Source: Datisca glomerata
Lineage: Eukaryota; Streptophyta; Magnoliopsida; Cucurbitales; Datiscaceae
NCBI GenBank assembly: GCA_003255025.1
Contig: QANY01007449.1
Coordinates: 62,001-126,000, forward strand
Reading direction: 5' to 3'
DNA length: 64,000 bases
Numbering within the stretch: the first letter of the stretch is position 1; the number at the start of each line of letters is the position of its first letter. The notes beneath the pieces were generated by a model. It did not search any database, was not told the origin of the DNA, and was given only the letters and a program-made list of their open reading frames with translations. Both the position numbers and the translations under genes were made by a program. Positions 11,410 to 24,375 of this stretch are shown here, in pieces.

Positions 11410-13989
11410 ATATATTTAACCATTTCAAAGGAATATGGACATAAATCCTGGTCAGCTGAGCATGAATTGGTGTTTATCAGAATCAATCTATATTCTTGTT
11501 TTAAATATCAGCAGTCTCTTAAATTGTCTGATTTTTTGAGAAATCATAATTGTTCATTTTTGTTTGGTTTTCCTTGAAACCCTGTCGATTTTTTGTCTTT
11601 GATGTCTGTAATGGCAAAGAAGCTTTGGAATGTGGTTTCGCTAACACCATGAGGGCACTCAGACCCCCAGACATATCATGTAGACATGCTTGGCAAGATT
11701 GGAGCATCATGCCATGTAACTGTCAAATTGTAACACAAACACTTTTATACATTGATAATACACTATTTTAGTTGAATTATTTAATATTCATTTTTGTATG
11801 AAGCATTTAAGTTGGTGTGTATTTCTATTTAGAACCGAATTAAGAAACACTTGGTAGATAATTTTTTGTAAAGTTTTTCGGAATTCCAAATTGTGTTAAA
11901 AATAAACCAGATTTGTCAATAAATATGATGTAAAAGTCTTTTAATACATTTCAAAAAATGCTCTCGAACTAATCCCCGATCATGTGTATCACGGTGTATA
12001 ACATGCCACAAATAACTAATGAGCTTGTTCAAGGCTCGAGCTCCATGGTGGTAGAGCTTGATCAATAATTATTTTCGCCATTAGTTATTGAATGAGTATC
12101 TTCTTTTGGAGCACTTTTAATCTGTAAATGGATGACTCAATTTTATTTGTTTATTTATCTATTTTTAGTTCTGGCTATGCAGAAAAAAGAATTCTGATTA
12201 ATTATGCCTAGTGCACAAACTTGTTCACAATGATAACTAGAATATTGTGGATTTAGATATCGTATTTTTTAACAACTAGGCATGCAACACGTGTCTTGCA
12301 TGTATTGAGGTCACATACAACTCACATGATTTTTAATTATTTAGGTTGAATAATTAATATTTATTTTCATGATATAATTACTTATATAGATATTAGGATC
12401 CTAAAAAATGAAATTGATGAACCATGTAATGTTATGTAAATAATCATTCTACTTAAGTAATAATATAGTAGAAATTAATTGTATTATACTACTGTATGCT
12501 TTGGTTAAATTATATAGCTTTAAAGCCTAAAATATTTGTTAGATTCTTTCTGCTCAATGAACTTTTCTTTTTCACTTTTATTTTTAAAAGTCATTAGATT
12601 AATATACACAAAACGATAATAAAAAAATATTAGCTAAAGAGATATTGGTTTAAGTTGAGACTTATCTTTTGCTTATATATAATCTTTTGATATTTTAGAT
12701 TAAAAATAAAGAAAAGACCTTTAAGTATGATAATTTTATACAAAATAGTTAAAAAAAACTCTTCATATAATTTTTTATACTTAATTTTGATTTTAGGGAC
12801 AATGTACGAAATTTCAAATGTAATTGAAAGTAATCTTCTATAAAAATATTTCTTCTACTTCTACGTAGCATAGATAGATATCTTAAAATCATAAAGAAAA
12901 AAAAATAAGAACAAATTCATTTGCATCCCGAGAAGAGACATTTTATCAACATGTTATACACGGCTTGATGCAAAGAAATGCAATTTGAGCTGCATAATGC
13001 ATGTTTCAACAAAAAAAAAAAAGAACTGCATAATGCTAAGTTTCGTAAATTATTCTAAACCATTTAACATTAACATTGATTAATGTAGACGCTAAAATCA
13101 CGTAGGCTCAGACTTCAGCTCATAAGTTTAAAAAATCATTAGATCAGTTTTGAGATCGAATTAGACTCTTTGACCTACTATAAAAAGTTCATGGCTTCTT
13201 CTTTGCTATATCTAGGCTTATTCAGGGAAGTAGTCTATTTTTGAAATATAAGTAAGTAAGAGAGTGATAAAAAAATTATATTTGCTAGAATGACTTTTTT
13301 TTAACTGTAAATTTTTTTTGATGAAACTCTAAAAATTTTATGTACAGATATGCTATGACATATTTTAACCATAATATATTTTACTATATCATTAATATAC
13401 CTAGTATATTTTTAATATACTTTTATATACAATCTGTGATGGTTATATATCATGAATATATTATTTTACAAATCATCAATACCAAATATCTTCCCACACT
13501 CAAACTCCTCTCCTCTTTCTCTTCTTCAATCTCTTTTGCTCGATTCCTATAAATTCTGAAATCAAACTAGAAATCAAGAAAATCGGAGCATATTAAACCA
13601 GAAATCAAAACAAAAATCCAGTAAATTTAGAGCGAATCAATCAAACACAAAATGAGAAATCAAAAAATCAGCCAGCAGAGAAAATCACGACAGAACCACA
13701 ACGACGACAGTGCACGATGAAGAAAATTAGAGAACACGATGGGAGAACTAGAAAACAAAGAGAAGCACAACAATTCATGACTAGATAACCAAAGCACCTA
13801 AAATCATCGACGACGAGAACACGAGGGCGAGAAAACCAGACAAGATGAAAACCAGACTACGAGAAAACCAAGACGACAAGCAACAAGGAAGATGAAGAAC
13901 AACCAAACGAGAAAGAAGAAACCAACAAGGAACCCATATGGATAGCATCGACGAGCACCACCCCGATTGACAGAGAAAAATGGAGAGAG
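11410..13989. other. Intergenic region downstream of ROS3
   Basis: The ROS3 3' UTR is followed by AT-rich DNA with no supported gene. From about 13560 to 13989 the sequence turns A/G-rich (many gaaaa, acgacga and gagaa tracts). This is the left half of the pre-insertion site of the copia element; its right half continues at 21705. Confidence 0.6.
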
Positions 13990-13994
13990 TGCGA

Positions 13995-15903
13995 TTGCTG
14001 GGAACAGTTGGTTTTAAAATTAATTAAAAATAAGTTTGAACCACGAACGGTTCATGAGCGGAATATCAAAAAAATTTCCAATTAACTTAAAACCAAATAA
14101 CGTGCGATTATGCATATACGACATTAAACAAGAAGATAAAGTTAGAAACAATTATTTCACCTATACTTTCTATCGGAGAATTGCTGAACTGGCGAAATTT
14201 CTTCGAGCGTTGTTCGTGTTCTTCAAGCTTCGGGATCCGAACCATGCACTTGAACTCCAAGAACGATTTATGAATTTCGTCCACCAATAACCACCCTTTA
14301 ATTTAATAAATATATCTCACGAGAAGTTTGTGTAGGAGTTTGAGTGTGAGCTCTCAAAATGATTGAAGAAAATTTTCTCCTTCAATATAATTTTCGGCTG
14401 CAACATGGAGGGAGGTGAAAATGATTTTCTCCTTTTGCTTTTCTAACAAGCAACTGTATCTTGTCCCGGATCTATCTGCAATCAGATTGTTATTAGATAT
14501 TGATAAAATATAATTTTTTATTTACAAATATACTCATATATTTTTAAATTTATGAAAATTCATCCCATATATTCATAACTGCCGAAAATTGCAATATTCC
14601 TTAGAGTTTGAGTTGTATCGAGATTCATCAATCCAATTGATAAATTAATTGATCATCATCAATTAGTTAATTTATTTATTTTTTAATTACTAATTATCTA
14701 ATAATTAAAAAAATAATAAACTAATTAATTTCAATACATATAATCACACTTAACTAATTAAGTGACAATACACATCATATATGGGTGCATGAAATATGTC
14801 TTGGCACCAAAATACATTTTGATCCAATTTACTTTGTTTCTCTATTCCTGTTCTCATGAGCTATTTGTGAGACCGAATGGACTCACATGAATAAAACTAA
14901 GAATTCAAATACCTGGTGAATTTATCTCCATAAATTTCTGACATATTTAATCCTGACATTGTACGACTCCAATATAGGTTCGATGCCGAATCAACTCTCG
15001 ATTCATGCGCGCTACGATTTTCTGTTAGTGTAAATAAACCCTTTTATTTTCACGGTCCACATAATACTTTAATATATTACCCACCGTGAATTTCAGTTAC
15101 AAAAGCGGGGATGTAAAATTATCATTTGACCCATCTTGTTATTATTTTCTTAACTCTTTTATTGACTGTGGACAAGAAAAACCTAATAGTTAATTGTCTC
15201 ATACAATTCACAAGTTTTAATCAATGACTCAATTCATTGAATATCTGGCCAGGTTAATTTATTCACACACCCATCAATAAAACATAAGGTAATATTGTTG
15301 TTTTCGCAATCTAACCATGAAATTCCATAACTATGAATCACTTAACTTCAACTTAATTGAATTACAATCCCAACAGTCGAGGTATTGCCCGCCAATTCGA
15401 ACTCACTTATTTTACATGTCAAAGATTGCAACTAACTAAGTCAAACTACGTATTCACTTCAGGATTAAGATAATTTCGAAATACTCTTAAGGTGTAACAA
15501 TTAGATTTAGAGTTTGGTAAATGGTTTTGAGCTTTAAACTAATTTATTATCAGTCTATTCAACATGTTCATAACATGTCTAAGTTAACCATTTGAGTCTC
15601 CACTCCCATGCCTCAAGACCGGCATCCATTGGTTCAACCTAACAGTCGTAATCAGATTCGATTGTCCAGTCGATCCTAAGACTGTGAATATCGTTATGAA
15701 ATTTATTAGAAGAGTTCATCTGGAGATGCCTCTGTCTTCATTCTTCATTTGTTGATGAATGTTTCAGAACTTGAGTAATTTATAAACACTTTAATTTAAA
15801 ATAAAACTTTCAATTTATTTATAAGAATTCAATAATACTAATGTCTGAGAAATAAATACAAATAAATAGTTATTACACACTACTTTATGGATATATTTCA
15901 ACG
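13995..15903 (-). repeat. 3' LTR of the copia element
   Basis: Homologous throughout to 19806-21699. In minus orientation it follows the polypurine tract directly. It contains a + strand ORF at 14036-14290 (84 aa, no known domain) whose frame is also open in the other LTR. Confidence 0.92.
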
Positions 15904-15914
15904 ATCTCCCACTT
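15904..15914 (-). other. Polypurine tract of the copia element
   Basis: On the minus strand the sequence is AAGTGGGAGAT, the classic plant copia tract, immediately before the 3' LTR. It fixes the element's orientation and LTR edge. Confidence 0.9.
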
Positions 15915-16081
15915 GGACTAAAGTAGGCATGTACAATCTCTTATCCGCGATCCCTCCAGATGACCATAAAAAACTTTACCGCTTAAAGTTTTCATGAATG
16001 GATCTGTCTGGTTGTTGACCGTCGAAATATGCGTAACCTCAACGTCTCCATGCTGAACAATTTCTCTAATTAGGTGATATT

Positions 16082-16333
16082 TTACATTATGTGTTTTAAT
16101 CTCTTATGGTTTCTAAGTTCTTTAGAATTCGCTACACCCTCAATGTTATCACAATAAAGTGTCATGGGTTTGTCAACGTCTAGAAAAACTTTTAAAGTCT
16201 TCAAGAACTTCCTAAGAGATACAACCTCCTTTGCAGCTTCACAAGCAGCCATATATTCAGCTTCCATGGTAGAATTAACAATGTAAGATTGGCCAACTTG
16301 CATATTTTCAGGTTTAGAACATATGTTGGGCAC
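16082..16333 (-). pseudogene. copia RNase H remnant
   Basis: The minus-strand frame shows the copia RNase H signature STMEAEYMAACEAAKE followed by LRKFL and a LYCDN motif. It begins directly against the end of the integrase remnant; the whole reverse transcriptase that should separate them is absent. Confidence 0.9.
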
Positions 16334-16334
16334 T

Positions 16335-17199
16335 CATATATTTTAAAATGGTTAATAGACGACCTTCGTCCATACCATCTTTCATATGGTGTACCAGGCA
16401 CCGTCTTTGACGGAACTTAGTTCAGAATATATGTTGTTGTTTTCAAGGCATATTCCCAGAAGAAATTTGGGAGAGATGAGTAACTCATCATGGATCTAAC
16501 CATATCCATCAGAGTTTGATTCCTTCTCTTTGACACACTATTTTCCTGTAGCGTTCCAGGTGCTGTAAGTTGAGAAAGAATACCTTATTTCTTAAGAAAG
16601 TCTTCGAACTCTCCTAGCAAGTAATCTCCACCACGATCAGATCATAATGTTTTGATTTGTTTTTCTAATTGCTTTTCAACCAATGCCTTATACTCTTTGA
16701 ACTTTTCAAAGGTTTCGTACTTTTGACGCATTACATAAACATGATCAAAACGTGAGTAGTCATCAGTGAAGATTACAAAGTATTCATAACCTCCTCTTAC
16801 TTGGATATTCAATGGCCCACATACATCACTATGTATGAGTTCAAGGTATTGAGTAGCTTTTTCACCTTTTGCTGAAAAATGTTTCTTAGTCATTTTACCT
16901 TCAACACTTAAAGTTTGCAAATGACCATCCTTCACAAGTCTTTTAATCATGTCCAGGCTAATATGCCCAAGGCGTAAGCGTCACAAATAGGTTAGATCGA
17001 TTGAGTCATACTTCAATCTTTTACTATCCCTTTGTAAATCATTATTCACTTCAGTGTCACATATCATTGGAACTATTGATTTTACGTGAAACAGTTTATA
17101 AAACATGCGTACAACAATAATTAAGCATTCATTTCTAAAATTACCAACATATTTTGAGATACTCTGGCCAGTTGCGTTTCCAATGACCAGCAGCTCCAC
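16335..17199 (-). pseudogene. copia integrase and upstream pol remnant
   Basis: Minus strand. 16642-16950 holds the pre-integrase / integrase-core segment with HSDVCGP and FVIFTDDYSR. 16335-16640 continues the core and C-terminal part in shifted frames with stops. 16981-17199 is a degraded region around the end of gag and protease. Several frameshifts and stops make it non-functional. Confidence 0.88.
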
Positions 17200-17281
17200 A
17201 GTGATTACACTTGTCTTTCGACTTGTCTACTCTCGCGGTGCTCTTGCCTTTGACAGCTCTCAACTTCTGCTTCTTCGCTTT

Positions 17282-17965
17282 TCATGGACATTTACTCTGT
17301 TTCTTCTTAGAGCCAAAGGTAGAAGGCTTTCTTTCAGTAAAGTTAGCCTCTCCAGACTTCCTCTTGCCCTTCAGAAGGAGAGTCTCAACAACTTGCAGAT
17401 TCTTCATGAGCTTAGGAAGTGAGTACTTCAGCTTATTCATCGAATAATTAAGCTTGAAATTCTCAAATGTATTAGACAATGTCTCTATGACCATATCCAC
17501 CTGAATCTCACCATCAACCTCAGTACCCCTGATCTTCATCTCATTCAGATAACTTAGGATCAACATCATATGTTCTCTGACAGGGATTTCAGGTTCCATC
17601 CTACAGTTCATGAAGTTGCATACAGTTGTCTGTCTGGCTTGATGACCCCGATCTCCGAATATTTTGGTGATGTTCAACATCATATCAACGATGGTCTCCA
17701 AGTTTTGATGTTGTTGTTGCAACACATTGCTCATAGATGACAAGATGTAACATCTGACGATCTCATCAGAACGCAACTAAGAAGCATAAGCATCATTTTT
17801 CCTCTTGAGTCGATTCAACAATAGACTCAAGGGGACAAATGGTAGTGAGCACGAACTTGTGCTTTCTACCGTCAGCAGGATATCAAGATTTTATTTCCAA
17901 TCCATATAATTTTCACCAGTCAATTTGTTCGTGTTAAGAATAGTTGAGAGATGGGATAACGACAT
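17282..17965 (-). pseudogene. copia gag remnant
   Basis: The gag start (ATG at 17965 on the minus strand) opens with the copia gag N-terminal motif SLSHLSTILNTNKLTGENY and soon meets a stop. A long open stretch at 17776-17282 carries the typical capsid-like helical region (YILSSMSNVLQ, then a Met/Leu-rich part) and a Lys-rich tail before the zinc knuckle. It is a capsid protein by family, disrupted here. Confidence 0.88.
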
Positions 17966-18954
17966 GATTACTGAAAAGAATAAATAAAGCGGTGAAAATA
18001 AATGTTCAATCGTTTAGGAAAGTATGATGTATTATGCAACTACTTAAATATTTAAAAATTCATCAAAAAATATTTCTTCTATGATGTTACGATAAAAAAC
18101 GATAGCTTGTCTCATCGAGGGATGAAGTCCAAACTATCTCTTATCGCATCGAGACTCTTCTCGTTTGATTAACACTCAAATGTCTTCACATCTAGCTTAA
18201 TTGATCACTAATGGTTTTGGTCACCTCGGCCTCATTGACTAACCCCTAAGTGGGGATTCCAACGTGCTTCAGTATAAGTGTTTAACCAATGCATCGACTC
18301 ATAACAGTTACTATGGACTAACAGTCCGTCTATGGGACGGTCATGCCCCACTACTTCCTTTAGAAGTCTTAGCTTTTCAAGCAATTCGATGACTCAAAGT
18401 GACACGACTCCGAAGTTTCTCCCATTGAAGAGAGGATCGCTATGGGCAGTTCTAAACCATTTCTCGTGGCATGATCAAGTTCACGTTTGAGACCTTGGGA
18501 TCATATCAACATAAACGACCCTCCCACTTAGTTTTTTTTTAACTTTAAATTTTTTGTTGTTTTTCAAAACATAACTTTTATTAATTTGAAAAATGTGATG
18601 AAATTTATAAATCATTTATTTAATTTTAAATCCTAATTTAAAATAATAACCATTATAAATTTCGTATTGTAATTAAATGATAACCATTATAATTAATCTA
18701 CAATGATGCATGTACATGTTACATGGTAGTTTGATATTGGCATATCCGTAGTTCTATATGGCATGTTATATGATTATGCGTGATTAAAATTAAATCATAC
18801 ATTTAAATTAACCTATTGACTCATTTCTAATTACAATCTAAAGAAATACTAAATTATAAATTAATTTACAAATCTTCATGGCGCCTGTAATTGTGTATTT
18901 GTTCTTCGAGATTGTCCCACCACTTTGTAATTCTTTACAAAAGTCCATTCCCAT

Positions 18955-19075
18955 TTTAAATTCAAATTTAAAATTTAAAATTGAAAATTTAAAATTCAAA
19001 ATTCAAAATTCAAAATTTAAATTCAAAATTCAAAAATCAAAAATTCAAAATTCAAAAATTCAAAATTAAAATTTT
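18955..19075. repeat. Low-complexity aaattcaaa repeat in the copia leader
   Basis: About a dozen degenerate copies of an 8-10-base unit (aaattcaaa / aaatttaaa). The 63-aa ORF over it is a low-complexity artefact. Confidence 0.85.
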
Positions 19076-19792
19076 GATTAAAACCCTTTAATTAAGGAAA
19101 ACTATTTTCTTAATTAAATAATTTCATTAATTATCCTCCTTTTTCAAAAAAAACAAAACAAAAGATAAAAAGATAATATTGATAATTATCTTTTGAATTC
19201 AAAATTCAAAAGATAAAAAGATAAAATAGAGATTTATCTTTGAATTCAAAATTATCTTTTATCCATTTAAAATTTAAAAGATAAAAAATAGGATAAGGTT
19301 TATCGCGAAATATCACAGGGTTTCCTAAATCCTAATTGTTATCTCCTAGGGTTTTACAAACCTTAGTCATCATGCAGGGCACGGGAGCAGAGAGCGACAG
19401 CGACGGGCACCGGAACAGTAACTCCAGAGTGAACAGTAATTCTGGTGTGAACAGTAAATTCGCATGACCAATAATTCCGTGTGAACAATGCGTGTCTGGT
19501 AACTTTTCGGTGGCTGTTCGGTGACTTCTCGATGGCGGTTTCGATGACGATGATTTTACATCAAATTTATAAAATTACAACTTTTGCAACAAATTAAATT
19601 ACATAAAATCATATGCCTCAAATCTGGCGATCAATTCTAAATTGAAATAAAAACGCCTAGAGCCAATAGTTAGGGATCCAATCACATAATACATTCAAAA
19701 CAGTTTGAATCTACCATACAAAATCATATGCATATCCACAAAATTCACAAATACGTCCGTTTCAAATACCAATATGTATAATCAAGAACCTC

Positions 19793-19804
19793 GCTCTCAT
19801 ACCA
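19793..19804 (-). other. Primer-binding site of the copia element
   Basis: The minus strand reads TGGTATGAGAGC, one base off the perfect complement (TGGTATCAGAGC) of initiator tRNA-Met. It lies one base inside the 5' LTR edge, so it confirms the minus orientation. Confidence 0.88.
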
Positions 19805-19805
19805 A

Positions 19806-21699
19806 TTGCTGGGACATGTTGGTTTTAAAATGAATTAAAAATAAGTTTGAACCACGAACGGTTCATGGGCGGAATATTAAAAATTTTCCAATTAACTTAT
19901 TTAATCAAATTAAATAAATTAAAATCAAACAACGTGCGATTATGCATATACAATATTAAACGAGAAGATAAGCTTATAAATAATTTTTTCACCTATACTT
20001 TGTATCGGAGAATTTCTGAACTGGCGAAATTCATTCGAGCGTTCTTCGTGTTCTTCAAACTTGGGGATCCGAATCACGCACTTGAACTCGAAGAACGATG
20101 TACGAATTTCATCGACCAACAACCACCCATTAATTTCAAAAATATATCTCACGAGAATTTTGTATAGGAATTTGAGTGTGGGCTCTCAAAACGATTGAAG
20201 AAAAAAAATTGAAAATTTTCTCATTCAATATAATTTTCGACGGCAACAGGGAGGGAGGGGAAAACATTTTTCTCCTTTTACCTTTTTAACAATTAACTAT
20301 ATCTTATCCAACATCTATCTACATAGATTGCTATTAGATATTGATAAAATGTAATTTTAATATTTATAAATATACCCGTATATTTTTAAATTTCTAAAAA
20401 TCCACCCATATATTCATAATTGCCAAAAATTGCAATATTCCCTAGAATTTGAGTTGTATCGAGATTCATCAATCTAATTGATAAATTAATTGATCATTAT
20501 CAATTAATTAATTAATTAAGCTTTTATTTAATAATTATCCAATAGTTAGAAAATAATAAACTAATAAATTTCGATACATATAATCACACTTAACTAATTA
20601 AGTGATATGACACATCACATATAGGTGTAGAAAATATGCATTGGCAGCAAAATACATTTTAATCTAATTTACTTTGTTTATCTATTCCTGTTCTCATGAG
20701 CTATTTCTAAGACCGAATGTACCCACATGAACAAAGCTAATTCAAATACCCAGTGAATTGATCTCCATAAATTCCTAACCTATTTAATCCTAACATCGTA
20801 CGACTCCACTATAAGTTCGATGTCGAATCAACTCTCGATTCATGCAAGCTACATTTTTTGTTGGTCTAAATAAACCCTTTTATTTTCACGGTCAATGAAA
20901 TATTTTAACATATTACGCATCGTGAATATCAATAACAAGAGTGGGGATGTAAAATTATCGTTTTATCCCTTTTGTTATTATTTTCTTAATTTCTTTATTG
21001 ACTGTGAATAAAGACATAATATTAATTATCTCTTACAATTCACAAGTCTTAATCAATGACTTAATTCATTGAATATATGGTCAGGTTAATTTATTCACAC
21101 ACTCATCGATAAAGCATACGGTGATATTATTACTTTCACAATCGAACCACAAATTCGATTGAATTACAATCAAAACAATGGAGGTATTGCCCGCTAATTC
21201 GAACTCACTTGACATGTTAAAGATTACAACAATCAAGCTACGTATTCACCTCAGGATTAAGGTAATTACAAAAATATCATTAAGGTGTAACAATTAGATT
21301 TAGAGCTTGATAAACGGTTTTAGGCTCTAAACTAATTTGTTACCGGTCTATTCAACATGTTCATAACATGTCTAGGTTAACCGTTTGAGTCTCCACTCCC
21401 ATACCCTAAGACTGACATCCATTGGTTCAACCTAACAGTCGTAATCAGATTCGATGCTTAGTCGATCCTAAGACTGCGAATATTGTTCTGAACTTTCTCA
21501 GAATAGTTCACCTGAAAACCCTTCTGTCTTTACTCTTCGTTCGTTGATGAAAGTTTCAGGACTTGAGTAATTTACAAACAGACTTTAATTTAAAATAAAA
21601 CTTTCAATTATTCATAAGAATTCAATAATATTAATTCTGATAAATAACTAAATATAAATAAATAGTTATTGCACGTTACTTTTTGGATATACTCCAGTA
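19806..21699 (-). repeat. 5' LTR of the copia element
   Basis: Second copy of the 1.9-kb repeat. It carries a + strand ORF (19847-20167, 106 aa) corresponding to the one in the other LTR; this copy has small insertions relative to it. Confidence 0.92.
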
Positions 21700-21704
21700 T
21701 GCGA

Positions 21705-24375
21705 GAGAGAAGAAAGATGCGGATAATAGAAGTTTTGCTAAACTCGGCCATATTTAAAAATCTAAATATTGTTGGGTCAAATTCTAAAACTTAAAAAAAC
21801 AACTTAGTTTACTTTAGTTTCCCTTGAGTATACCATATGTGTTTTAGAACAATAATTTGTTTAAAACATGGAACATATATTATGTGTAAGTTTTAAAAAT
21901 TTGATCAGTTTTACAAAGAAAATAAATCTTAGCGGTCATTTACTCAAATAAAATATTTTAAAATAAATCTTAGCGGTCATTTACTCAAATAAATCATTTT
22001 AACTTATTTTTTCAGTTTTTTCTTATAAAAATAATATCTTGCACTAATTTACTTTATAGAAAGTACTAGAAGCATACAAAACACAAGAACAATGTTATTT
22101 ACAGATAAAGTTGGATTCCAATAACGAAGAGAACCATCACAGTTCGCTCCTCAGCACAGCTAATCTTGGTGGACACTTGCACATACACAAAGAGTCGGCA
22201 CGTTCTACTAGTACTGGCTAACCCTATTGCCCCTCAGTCATTTATTTTGATAAGAATGCCCTTATTATATAAATAATTAGTAAAAATAGTTTTTGAAAAT
22301 TAATAGCTATAAACATAGCTTAATAAGTAATGCTATATACTACTGAAATAACTAATAGTCCACTAACATTACAATTAACTTTAAAACTTTCTAAATTATA
22401 AAATTACATTGTTATACAAGGGTCATTTATCACCGTAAAATAAAAGGAGCCATTGCACAAACATTTTAAAATTTAGAAAGTGGCTGCCAATAGCCCCATG
22501 GACTTCTAAAATGAACCAATCATCTTTAGTTTCAGAAGAAAATCATATAAGACTTAAAAAAGAAAAGAAAAAAACAAGTTAACTCACCACAAATCTAGTA
22601 TAGGTACATGAATACGTAGAGGTAAAGTTATATCATGGCTGTTGATGTGAAAAATATGCCTGCATCGACTGTCGAGAAGTCCGTCACGCGTCGTTCGGTG
22701 ATTCGTCCAGAGGTCTGTAAAAATTAAGAATCATCGTGAAAGCAATAGGCAGGGCACCAGAGTGGTGCCCCACTTAATGCACTCCGACGATCAAGTCAGT
22801 AGAGTGTTTAGAGAAAGGTAGCAGTATGGAGAATCGCTTATCATTAAATGAGGATTATCATAAATTATAATGATTTTATGTATCAGTCAAACGTCTAGAT
22901 TCAGTGTATCTTCTTCCTTATTCTGATAAAGAATGGAGATATTCATGGATAATATTCTCTGATCAAGATATTTTGGTTACCATCTTATCCTCTTTAACAA
23001 CCATTAAGATTGCCTGACAAATTTGATGTATGCCTATCATTTCCTTGTATGACTGATTATTATATCTTATTGTGACAAGAAAATCATATCGGCTATCTCG
23101 AGTAGCCACGATCTTAGGTATGAGATTACATTTTCATCTGTATGACCTCGGTCATGTAAGTATAGGTGGGGTCGTGTCCATCGATCTGGTCGTGGAAGGC
23201 GCCTCGATCATCATGGTGACTTCGGTCACGGAGGAGTCCTCAGTTTAGACTTAATATGGGCTGTACCTGAGAAATGAGAATATTAAGCCTTGTTTAGAAA
23301 TATTATTGAGTGGGCTTTAGCCCGTGTGTTTTTTCTCCCCTAGATTTTGCACCCACTTCTTGAGTCTATAGTATAATGATAGAGTCAGGAAGTATGTTGT
23401 GGAGGGAACCATGAGATTTTACCCAAGACTCTGTCTTTACACTTAGTTGAGTGTTAAGCATATTATTGGCGTTGAGATCATCAAATAGTAGAGTTTGTGT
23501 CCAAATATCTAAGTATTTGTTGCTGGTTCATGATGGCGTCTCAAAGCATCTTGTGACTTAGACGAGTTTTCTTCGTATTTATCAATTGACTCTTGGTAAA
23601 AATGTCATCATCTTGATTAATGTTGAACTTGTTCATGTAATGATGTGCGTGATCGTGTTGGGACCTGAAGCTATATGGTTCAGGTTTGTGCGAGTTGCTC
23701 CGAGTAATTATCGGGATCGAGTCTCTATGATTTTCATCTGGCAGCCACGCGACTTGAGTTAGATCAGTGGTCATAACAACAAAAATTTTACACCTCTGTC
23801 TAAGCGTATGGTGTAGACTGGTGTTAAAATTGATTCCTTTGATCTGGGCAAGCAATAAGACGTCATTCTATTAGGGATTACTTCACTATGTGGTTGACTT
23901 GACGTTATGAAGTTATAGAATCTTTTCAAGGGTAGAATTTTTTTTTTTTCTGAAATCCTGCATTGCATTCTAATGTTGATCCATACTTGACCATGTATCC
24001 AGTACATTACTTTGGCATCTCATGTCATGTGGTGGGTGATGGAGTTATACACTCAATGGTGTGCTTCCCGAGGGTTCTTCTTGCCATCTAGAGTTACATT
24101 TTCAGAAACTAAGTTGTGGATGAGAACTGAAGGTTTTGATGCTTTGGTTGTTGAATCTTTCTCGTAACTCAATGTTTGATTTTATTGGTTTGTCCAAGTC
24201 ATGTAGTGATTGTACTGTTTAAGTCGTCCATTGCTTTTTCTGAAATTTATAATAATTTTGTAGCGTAGCTTGGCACAGGGAGTGTTTTTGAGCTATCCTT
24301 AAAGAAAATCGAGTGGTTCTTCTCTTGGAGAACAAATGACTTTTGAGTATCTATGGAGTGATGTCCCCATCATTG
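21705..24375. other. Intergenic DNA, unassigned repeat-like sequence
   Basis: The A/G-rich pre-insertion locus resumes at 21705. A short direct duplication of about 44 bp (cttagcggtcatttactcaa) occurs at about 21930 and 21970. From about 22640 the base composition is less AT-rich, and phrases such as gcactccgacgatcaagtcag resemble plant LTR sequence, but I found no paired copy. ORFs on the minus strand at 23541-24007 have no recognisable domain. Confidence 0.5.

Larger units (their letters stand above)
13990..21704 (-). mobile_element. Ty1/copia LTR retrotransposon, minus strand, RT-deleted (TSD TGCGA)
   Basis: Two direct repeats of about 1.9 kb (13995-15903 and 19806-21699) flank about 3.9 kb of interior. 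TGCGA occurs at 13990-13994 and 21700-21704; terminal bases are mutated, so boundaries are good to about 2 bp. On the minus strand the order is 5' LTR, primer-binding site, leader, gag, zinc-knuckle/protease remnant, integrase, RNase H, polypurine tract, 3' LTR. That order (integrase before RNase H) and the motifs place it in Ty1/copia. Reverse transcriptase is missing, so it cannot be autonomous. The LTRs differ at many positions, indicating an old insertion. Confidence 0.93.

Noticed and set aside
18878..19069. 63-aa ORF of repeated Lys/Asn/Phe
   Set aside because: Translation of the aaattcaaa low-complexity repeat.
23541..24007. Overlapping minus-strand ORFs of about 80-100 aa
   Set aside because: No recognisable family, no partner, and composition not coding-like; left as unassigned DNA.
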